From a bacterium (GTDB taxonomy: Bacteria > Chlamydiota > Chlamydiia > Chlamydiales > Rhabdochlamydiaceae), in the NCBI GenBank assembly GCA_021802305.1, contig JAKAAD010000070.1:1-5708 (forward strand): a stretch of DNA of 5,708 bases, written 5' to 3'. The notes beneath the pieces are model-generated. The model saw only the letters and a list, made by a program, of their open reading frames with translations. It was not told where the DNA came from and ran no database searches. Shown here piece after piece: positions 1 to 4,965 of the stretch (its first letter is position 1; each line of letters begins with the position of its first letter). A program made the translations under genes and the position numbers.

Positions 1-1
1 G

Positions 2-1690
2 CATCCGTGCTATCCGTTCTCTTCTTTGAATCTCTATCTTGCTAAAGAAATAAAAACTCTTTGGTGCACTCTTGGGCAACAAGCAACGTGGACTCCTACT
101 CTGCAAGAAGAACTTGTAAAAGCCATTTCACCCAAGTTTCAACAACAGTTCCCTCAATATCGCTTGAGTATTATGGCGCTCAAAAAGACATGGGAAAAGA
201 TCGCATCGTTATCTCAACACCTCCAAGAACATCCCGAAGCCATTGCACAAGATGGAAAACTCCATCTCCCCTTTTTTATTCGCAAACATTGCAAAGAAAT
301 CAACCGCGCACGGTATCTACAACATCCTTGGCACACTGCCCAAAGCATTGCCATGAACATTTGCGAATGTAGCGCTCTTCTCGATGGCACTTGGCCAGAT
401 GTTGAGTGGCTCACCACACTCGTCTATATGACACAAAAAAATCTCATTGCTTTTGAACACACAAAAGAGTGGATGCCTTTAGAAGGAGAATGGGATAGCA
501 CGGATGCATGGATCATACAAATCATCCTACGCATCCTTGCAAAAGAACCTCACCTTTCTGCGAAAGAGATCGAACAAGAAGTGCAGATGATGATCTCTTC
601 GATGGAAGAACTTCCCACATTTACTTCTTTAGAAAGTATTGGAAATAGCACCGCTGCACTTCTTGCAGAAAAGCTTTATCCTACTTGCATCTTTCATACG
701 CAATTCTCTACAGAACAAAAAAAAGCTATGCATCAGTTTCTACGTAGTCACGTAGCGCTCTGTAGAGGCACAAATCCAAACCTGCGCCTTTCGGAAATTG
801 TACGCCGCATGATCTCGCTCTACCTGCTTGCCAGTGCATTGCCCGCGGAGATTTCGAAAACGGCATTTCAACAGGCAGTGCTTGCAGGAGGTGCCCATGC
901 GCAACAAGAACCTCCTCTTCCGCAGTTGATTCATGCGTTTATCGCGGCAGAACTTCTCCTCTTTGCTAATGACACGCACAGCTCTACTCCCGATGTTGTC
1001 GCGGAAGAAATTTGGAAGATCTACAAAGAAGCCTCTCTTCTTCCTCAGCTCCAACCAAATGAAATGCAGCTTCTCGAAATCGTTCTTTGGAAAATCCTCA
1101 ACGAAACGGAGAAGATCCTCGCACAGCTTCCTTATGCGATTGGAAAACGCGTAGAAGAAGAACTTGGTCATCTCATGATTGACAACCCCCATCTTTCTTT
1201 CTCATCTCTCGCCCATCTCACTATGCAATCTTTTCAGCGCACAAAAGAGCTTCTCTCCTCGCAGAAACATATCGACAAGAAGATATCTCTTTGGGCGATG
1301 CAAAGCGATCTGCTTTGTCGTTGGATACACATTGATCGCAATGCTCCCCTTCTTAAGCGCATTGTAGAAAAAGGGGCCCATTCCTCTCTTTCTCACGAGC
1401 AGTTCGTGTACGACATTTGCTACGAATATATCCGCGATTATCCTGAACTCCTCCCCTATGTCCATCAATTGCACATTCGCACCATCATTTTATACAAACA
1501 TGCTTGGTACACTTTTTTTGCTGCGTCCAACGAATCTGCCTTCACGCGTTTTCTCAAGTGGCATGCACGTAGCTTCTTAGCCTGTTCGACGTTAGAACAA
1601 CCTGCAGAAGTGCCCGATTGTCAAGAAAAATTGCGAGATTTGGTCGAAAGAATGCTTCCGCTCATCCCTTTTGATGAGCACCAAGCATGA
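2..1690 (+). CDS. Unrecognised large alpha-helical protein, 5' end outside window
   Basis: The function is not recognised. The frame is open from the first complete codon at position 2 to TGA at 1688-1690, giving 562 visible residues. The first start-like codon is TTG at 26, but no purine-rich ribosome site precedes it and the frame is open upstream, so the true start probably lies off the window. The protein is rich in Leu, Ala, Glu, Gln and His and looks almost entirely helical. I see no signal peptide, clear membrane span, P-loop or other catalytic signature, or regular repeat. Short proline-containing linkers such as QQEPPLPQLIH (about residue 300) break the helices. It is therefore probably a soluble cytosolic or secreted protein. 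Codon use matches the neighbours. It is followed by a convergent non-coding gap. Chlamydia-restricted families of about 600 residues and unknown function exist (DUF1347 is one), but I see no specific match and make no assignment. The coding call is firm because of length and composition. Confidence 0.85.
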   Translation, partial: HPCYPFSSLNLYLAKEIKTLWCTLGQQATWTPTLQEELVKAISPKFQQQFPQYRLSIMALKKTWEKIASLSQHLQEHPEAIAQDGKLHLPFFIRKHCKEINRARYLQHPWHTAQSIAMNICECSALLDGTWPDVEWLTTLVYMTQKNLIAFEHTKEWMPLEGEWDSTDAWIIQIILRILAKEPHLSAKEIEQEVQMMISSMEELPTFTSLESIGNSTAALLAEKLYPTCIFHTQFSTEQKKAMHQFLRSHVALCRGTNPNLRLSEIVRRMISLYLLASALPAEISKTAFQQAVLAGGAHAQQEPPLPQLIHAFIAAELLLFANDTHSSTPDVVAEEIWKIYKEASLLPQLQPNEMQLLEIVLWKILNETEKILAQLPYAIGKRVEEELGHLMIDNPHLSFSSLAHLTMQSFQRTKELLSSQKHIDKKISLWAMQSDLLCRWIHIDRNAPLLKRIVEKGAHSSLSHEQFVYDICYEYIRDYPELLPYVHQLHIRTIILYKHAWYTFFAASNESAFTRFLKWHARSFLACSTLEQPAEVPDCQEKLRDLVERMLPLIPFDEHQA

Positions 1691-1699
1691 ACGCAAGTC

Positions 1700-1797
1700 T
1701 TTACGCCAGGTGCTCTGTTCAATGAATTTTCACGCTTGGAGCTTTGACACAGCCGAACGTATGAAAATATAGTGAAAAGAGCACTGGCTCGGGTGAA
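1700..1797. repeat. Long imperfect inverted repeat in the convergent gap
   Basis: The left arm GCCAGGTGCTCT (1705-1716) pairs with AGAGCACTGGC (1778-1788), giving 11 pairs with one bulged G. Immediately inside, TTTTCAC (1727-1733) pairs with GTGAAAA (1772-1778), so the right arm 1772-1788 is paired continuously while the left arm has a bulge of about ten bases. Outside, TTTAC (1700-1704) can pair with GTGAA (1793-1797), including one G-T wobble, across a four-base bulge. The central loop of 38 bases (1734-1771) holds most of a promoter-like sequence. No T-run follows either arm, so this is not an ordinary intrinsic terminator for either converging gene. It may be a structured RNA end, a protein-binding site, or chance pairing; significance was not computed. 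Confidence 0.5.
1744..1773 (+). promoter_or_regulatory. Near-consensus housekeeping-sigma promoter
   Basis: A perfect -35 hexamer TTGACA (1744-1749) is followed after 18 bp by TATAGT (1768-1773), one base from the -10 consensus. Predicted initiation is about 1780. It points rightwards into the gap and then antisense into the 3' end of lgt, with no annotated protein gene downstream on that strand. It is the best promoter match I found in the window, which suggests a non-coding transcript. The -10 element overlaps the right arm of the inverted repeat. Confidence 0.5.
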
Positions 1798-1888
1798 ACG
1801 CATACACACCTGAATGCAAAACTAGTTGGCCGATGTAGGTGCATCTCAAAGTCCGTGGCTCTCTGACGCTGCCAAAATTTTACTTTTT
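1780..1888 (+). ncRNA. Candidate small RNA, antisense to lgt 3' end
   Basis: This is inferred from the promoter at 1744-1773, with a predicted start near 1780. Within the transcript, AGAGCAC (1778-1784) can pair with GTGCATCT (1840-1847) with one bulged A, enclosing a smaller GCAT/ATGC hairpin (1800-1817), so a closed structure of about 70 nt is possible. A weak terminator-like end follows: TGGC (1856-1859) and GCCA (1871-1874), then a T-rich stretch to 1888 that overlaps the lgt stop codon. I do not see the conserved cores of tRNA, SRP RNA, tmRNA or RNase P RNA. No convincing open reading frame starts close to the predicted 5' end. The 3' end is a guess. The alternative is that the promoter match is fortuitous. 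Confidence 0.22.
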
Positions 1889-2770
1889 ACCTGAACTTGG
1901 TACCATCGCGGAAGAGCTTTGCAACCTATGCAATAGCCATACCCCTGCGCATATAAAGGGCACACTGAGCATCTGCCCCATGGTGAAAAGTCCTATACTC
2001 CACCAGGCACTTTGCTCTACTTTTGCGTACTCCAATAAAAAGCGCGCAGAAAAACTACACACCAAAAACCACCCAACTATTTGTCCTGAGGGTTGTAGAG
2101 CAGATCGCCGCCAAAATGCTCTCCATAGGAAAAAAAAGAGGAAAAAGTAAAAGAGGGCTTCGTAGAGCTGAACGGGGTGCCGGGCATCGGCGCTGCTTCC
2201 ATCTGCTGCATGAAGAAAGCGCACTCCCCAAGGCAGGGCTGTCAGCGTGCCTACAATTTCTTGATTGATGAAATTCCCTATCCGTATAAAAACAGCTGCC
2301 AAACTTACGGGAATCGCGAGCAAGTCAAGGCAAGAGAGAAGATCTAAGCTATATTTCTTTCCATTGCGTGCGACGAACAGCCATAGACTCAAGAGCATGC
2401 CCACAGCAGCCCCATGGCTCGCAAGGCCGCCATTCCATACCTCAAGAATGGATAGAGGATGTGCCCATACGTATGCTCCATCTTGGTAGCAAAGTACATC
2501 GAGAATCCTTCCTCCTATAATTGCTCCTAGTAACATGTAGGGAAGCAATGCGTCTGTAACACGGCGCGCTTGCACAGGATCTTCACAAGTACCCCGCGCT
2601 CGATACATGCGACGTAGCAGCAGCATAAAGATGAAAGTACTCAAAAAAAAGGCAACCGCAAAGAGAAACCCATACCACAAAATGGGGCGATTCAATATGG
2701 GAAGCGCAACGTCGAAAAGAGCAGGGTTTGGATCCCAAATAAAAATTGCGAATGTCACAAAAATATTCAT
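1880..2770 (-). CDS. lgt: Prolipoprotein diacylglyceryl transferase
   Basis: Lgt is the integral inner-membrane enzyme that transfers diacylglycerol from phosphatidylglycerol to the lipobox cysteine of prelipoproteins, the first step of lipoprotein maturation. With the start at 2770 the protein has 296 residues, normal for the family, and about seven hydrophobic spans. Visible signatures are LWYGFLF (31-37, equivalent of E. coli Tyr26), GGRI (87-90), GGLASHG (114-120, His119 matching E. coli His103), IRIGNFINQE (162-171, Arg163, Asn166 and Glu171 matching Arg143, Asn146 and Glu151), RHPVQLYE (197-204) and SARFLLEY (241-248, Arg243 matching Arg239). The tyrosine expected four residues before that arginine appears to be Ser239. 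I chose ATG 2770 over ATG 2818 because the protein then begins with the usual short segment before WDPNP, and because a promoter-like sequence overlaps the 16-residue extension. The C-terminal tail SSGKK is hydrophilic. It is transcribed alone, convergent with the first gene and divergent from the PIN-TRAM gene. Confidence 0.95.
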   Translation of the reverse strand: MNIFVTFAIFIWDPNPALFDVALPILNRPILWYGFLFAVAFFLSTFIFMLLLRRMYRARGTCEDPVQARRVTDALLPYMLLGAIIGGRILDVLCYQDGAYVWAHPLSILEVWNGGLASHGAAVGMLLSLWLFVARNGKKYSLDLLSCLDLLAIPVSLAAVFIRIGNFINQEIVGTLTALPWGVRFLHAADGSSADARHPVQLYEALFYFFLFFFLWRAFWRRSALQPSGQIVGWFLVCSFSARFLLEYAKVEQSAWWSIGLFTMGQMLSVPFICAGVWLLHRLQSSSAMVPSSGKK

Positions 2771-2786
2771 TCTTTTTCCCGTATGA

Positions 2787-2817
2787 AGTATAACAGAATT
2801 AATCTCGAATTTGTCCA
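2787..2817 (-). promoter_or_regulatory. Possible lgt promoter
   Basis: On the minus strand, TGGACA (2817-2812, one mismatch to the -35 consensus) lies 19 bp before TATACT (2792-2787, one mismatch to the -10 consensus). Transcription would start near 2780, giving a leader of only about 10 bases before ATG 2770, with GGGA as the only purine-rich stretch. If real, it excludes the longer lgt start at 2818. The 19-bp spacing is longer than ideal, so this is tentative. Confidence 0.3.
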
Positions 2818-2859
2818 TCTTTTAGTAGGTGGATTTGAGAGAAACATTGTGTAACGTTT

Positions 2860-3936
2860 ATGAATCTCGGCATTCTCTTTCTTCGCACTCTTTTCGTTAT
2901 TCTTAGCGTCTTCTTTATGACTCTGTACATGATGACGCGAAAAGTGGGTAGCACTGCAACCAATGCCATCATTGGCGTTTTTATAGGACTAGCATTTGGC
3001 CTTCTGCTCATAGGTTTTGATCGCCTTTTTAAGCGCTTTAACCTGCGCTCATTTAACATTGCGGTGATTGGCTTATTCATCGGATATATGATGGGCCAAG
3101 TACTCGTGCTCATTTTAAATGTGATCCTGGACATCAGCCGTATCTCTTTTGTGATGCATCCTCATGCTTTGGAAATGATCAAAATAGCGCTCTTTCTCTT
3201 TGGAACCTATTTGGGCACGATCATGATCCTCAAAGCATCGGATGAGCTCTACGTGAGCATCCCCTTTATTCGCTTTACTCCTACGACATTGAAAAAAAAG
3301 GATGTCATTGTCGAAAATTCCGTTCTCACAGATGCTCGTATCTTAGATGCTGCAAATACAGGTCTTTTTGATCACCAACTCATCATTCCCCGTTTTGCCA
3401 TTAAAGAACTCTATGCTCAAGCGGAAGTGGGAGACGAGCTTACGAAGATGCGTGCTCGAAGGGGTCTCGAGACGATCAAAAATTTGGAACATCTTCCCCA
3501 TCTCGATCTAAAGTTTCACGATACTGATTTTCCAGACGTTCAGGAACCCTTTGCAAAACTGCTCCGCTTAGCTCGCTTAATCGATGCAAACATCCTCACC
3601 GCAGATATAGGACGTACGCAAGCAGAAGCGGTGGAAGGTATTCGCATCATCAATGTCCATGCCCTTGCTAATGCGCTGAAACCGTTAATGCAAGCAGGGG
3701 AAATGATCAAAATCAAAGTGCAACGCTTTGGTAAAGAACCTCGTCAAGGGGTCGGTTATCTCGAAGATGGTACAATGGTCGTCATCAATGGTGGAGGCGA
3801 TTACCTTGGAGAAATCGTTACAGCAAATGTCCTCTCGGTGAAACACACTACTTCCGGGCGCATGGTCTTTTGCAATGTGGTTGAAGAAGGAATGCCTCCG
3901 GAACATGGATTTGAAGATGACCACAAAGACAGCTAA
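2860..3936 (+). CDS. Membrane-anchored PIN-TRAM domain protein, YacL type
   Basis: This is a 358-residue protein built like Bacillus YacL. About four hydrophobic spans come first (roughly 4-24, 33-52, 66-90 and 106-124), then a cytoplasmic PIN nuclease-like domain (about 147-275), then a TRAM nucleic-acid-binding domain (about 281-340). Diagnostic stretches are IIPRFAIKELY (175-185), MRARRGLETI (197-206), NALKPLMQAGE (271-281), GVGYLEDGTMVV (297-308) and SGRMVFCNV (332-340). Glu183 and Asp249 (ILTAD) of the acidic PIN site are kept. However, the usual LDTS motif reads VENS (Glu152), and the usual Asp before SKL is Phe231 (EPFAKL), so nuclease activity is doubtful. The substrate of this family is not settled to my knowledge. 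The start is ATG 2860; no in-frame alternative lies between it and the upstream stop, and the ribosome site is weak. The gene overlaps acpS by 20 bases and is divergent from lgt, 89 bases away from the chosen lgt start. I found no convincing promoter. Confidence 0.88.
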   Translation: MNLGILFLRTLFVILSVFFMTLYMMTRKVGSTATNAIIGVFIGLAFGLLLIGFDRLFKRFNLRSFNIAVIGLFIGYMMGQVLVLILNVILDISRISFVMHPHALEMIKIALFLFGTYLGTIMILKASDELYVSIPFIRFTPTTLKKKDVIVENSVLTDARILDAANTGLFDHQLIIPRFAIKELYAQAEVGDELTKMRARRGLETIKNLEHLPHLDLKFHDTDFPDVQEPFAKLLRLARLIDANILTADIGRTQAEAVEGIRIINVHALANALKPLMQAGEMIKIKVQRFGKEPRQGVGYLEDGTMVVINGGGDYLGEIVTANVLSVKHTTSGRMVFCNVVEEGMPPEHGFEDDHKDS

Positions 3937-4300
3937 TCTCTTCGGCATTGGCAACGACATGATCGAAATCGCGCGCGTTCGACGCGTGGTGGAAATGTTT
4001 CACATGCGTTTTCTGAATCGCGTCTTTACTCGTAACGAGTGTGCGTATTGTTTCTCGTACAAAGACCCCATTCCTCGCTTCGCGGCACGCTTTGCAGGAA
4101 AAGAGGCTGTCGCCAAAGCCCTGGGAACAGGCATCGGCGAGAAACTCTTTTGGCATGATATTGAAATTCTCAATACTCCTGAAGGAAAGCCCGTTGTGCA
4201 GCTCTCTTCGAAGGTCTCACAGAAAGGCTCTCTTCAGGTGCTTCTTTCCTTAAGCCATTGCAAAGCCTATGCGTCTGCTATGGCTCTCTGCACTATGTAA
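3917..4300 (+). CDS. acpS: Holo-[acyl-carrier-protein] synthase
   Basis: AcpS moves the 4'-phosphopantetheine arm of coenzyme A onto the conserved serine of acyl carrier protein, making it competent for fatty-acid synthesis in the cytosol. The protein has 127 residues, the normal size. Family signatures are FGIGNDMIEI (9-18, Mg-binding Asp14), RFAGKEAVAKALGTG (58-72, catalytic or metal-binding Glu63) and LSLSHCKAYASA (110-121), the last being the usual LSxSH motif. FTRNE (37-41) is also typical. In-frame ATG codons lie at 3875, 3905 and 3917. I chose 3917 because it leaves the shortest leader (eight residues) before FGIG; no candidate has a clear ribosome site, so 3905 remains possible. The start lies inside the end of the PIN-TRAM gene in another frame, which suggests a shared transcript and translational coupling. 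The stop at 4300 is followed directly by a strong Shine-Dalgarno sequence that does not serve acpS. Confidence 0.95.
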   Translation: MTTKTANLFGIGNDMIEIARVRRVVEMFHMRFLNRVFTRNECAYCFSYKDPIPRFAARFAGKEAVAKALGTGIGEKLFWHDIEILNTPEGKPVVQLSSKVSQKGSLQVLLSLSHCKAYASAMALCTM

Positions 4301-4311
4301 GGAGTAGGGTT

Positions 4312-4404
4312 ATGATGCCTATGATCAACGCGCCAAAACCAACTGCGGGCTTACTTCTTGAGATTTGCTTCTTTTTCAAGAAGCATTTCGAGATGGGGAA
4401 ATAG
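4312..4404 (+). CDS. Candidate 30-residue small ORF after acpS
   Basis: A perfect AAGGAG (4299-4304) overlapping the acpS stop codon is followed after seven bases by ATGATG at 4312, opening a 30-codon frame that ends with TAG at 4402-4404. The peptide starts MMPMINAPKPTAG, followed by a short hydrophobic segment (LLLEICFFF) and a basic end (KKHFEMGK). Its last 54 bases are antisense to the 3' end of rdgB, so its codons are constrained by another gene. The ribosome site is better than that of any confirmed gene in the window. The alternative is that it is a chance match or the remains of the front of a gene lost at this junction. Low confidence that it makes a protein. Confidence 0.15.
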   Translation: MMPMINAPKPTAGLLLEICFFFKKHFEMGK

Positions 4405-4965
4405 CTTGTCGAGCGCACAACGACGATGAGAAATGCGATTTTTCGTTTCTTCTACTAATTCTGCAAACGTCTTTCCGTATTCGCGTTTGATGAAAATTGG
4501 GTCGTAGCCAAATCCGTTTCCCCCTTTTTCTTTCTCCGTAATCAATCCTTCCACAACTCCTTTCGCAGTGCGTTCTAATCCTTCAGGAGAAGCAAGGGCT
4601 AAGCAACATTCAAAATAGGCCTGACGTGCTTCTCCTTCCATGCCTTTCATTGCAGCCAACAGTTTCGCACGATTTTCCTTATCCGTTGCATTCTCTCCGG
4701 CATAGCGGTGTGAAGTGACGCCGGGAAATCCACCTAGTGCGGGAACAACCAAGCCTGAATCATCCGCAAGTGCCCATGCACCTAATGTTTTTGCTGCGTG
4801 TTCTCCCTTAATAATAGCGTTTTCTTCAAATGTCAGTCCTAATTCGCGAGGAGGCTTGTAGTGCGGAAAGTCTACCAAGCTCCATATGTCTAGATGTAAG
4901 GGCTTTAGCATGGCTCGCATTTCTCGAATCTTGTGCAGGTTTCGACTTGCAAGGATGAGTTTCAT
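4351..4965 (-). CDS. rdgB: RdgB/HAM1 non-canonical purine NTP pyrophosphatase
   Basis: This enzyme hydrolyses ITP, dITP and XTP to the monophosphate and pyrophosphate, keeping deaminated purines out of DNA and RNA in the cytosol. The 204-residue length is typical. Family motifs run in order: LASRNLHKIREM (5-16, with the nucleotide-binding Ser-x-Asn-x-x-Lys pattern), TFEENA (45-50), ADDSGL (67-72, catalytic Asp69), PGVTSHRYAG (81-90), GNGFGYDPIF (149-158) and ISHRRCAL (178-185). Two positions vary from the form I expect: Thr84-Ser-His86 in place of Tyr-Ser-Ala, and Arg182 in place of the glycine in SHRG. Core catalytic and binding residues are intact, so it should be active. I chose ATG 4965 because the product then opens exactly at the family's N-terminal strand. 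The start overlaps the greA stop as ATGA, indicating one operon with coupled translation. The gene is convergent with acpS, with no clear terminator in the 50-base gap. Confidence 0.95.
   Translation of the reverse strand: MKLILASRNLHKIREMRAMLKPLHLDIWSLVDFPHYKPPRELGLTFEENAIIKGEHAAKTLGAWALADDSGLVVPALGGFPGVTSHRYAGENATDKENRAKLLAAMKGMEGEARQAYFECCLALASPEGLERTAKGVVEGLITEKEKGGNGFGYDPIFIKREYGKTFAELVEETKNRISHRRCALDKLFPHLEMLLEKEANLKK

Noticed and set aside
740..1192. 150-codon minus-strand frame inside the first gene
   Set aside because: It is fully antisense to a much longer frame with consistent composition; rich in Arg, Lys, Phe and Cys as shadow frames often are.
1621..1809. 62-codon minus-strand frame covering the gap and the end of the first gene
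   Set aside because: It overlaps the first gene antisense, has no ribosome site, and its composition (many Ser, Arg and Cys) is typical of a shadow frame.
1691..1879. tRNA, SRP RNA or other standard stable RNA in the gap
   Set aside because: No T-loop GTTCGA-type box, acceptor pairing or SRP core such as GGAAGGAAGCAGCC is present on either strand.
1839..2150. 103-codon plus-strand reading frame across the end of lgt
   Set aside because: It lies mostly antisense to lgt, which has unmistakable family motifs; its own translation has no coding-like pattern or ribosome site.
2771..2818. Longer lgt starting at ATG 2818
   Set aside because: The extra 16 residues (beginning MDKFEINSV) are not typical of Lgt N-termini, have no ribosome site, and overlap a promoter-like sequence; ATG 2770 fits the family better.
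2811..2859. Promoter for the PIN-TRAM and acpS genes
   Set aside because: TTGTCC and TTGAGA resemble -35 boxes, but no acceptable -10 lies at the right distance before ATG 2860.
4301..4350. Intrinsic bidirectional terminator between acpS and rdgB
   Set aside because: Only short interrupted pairings (for example GTT/AAC and GAT/ATC) and no T-run; not supportable.
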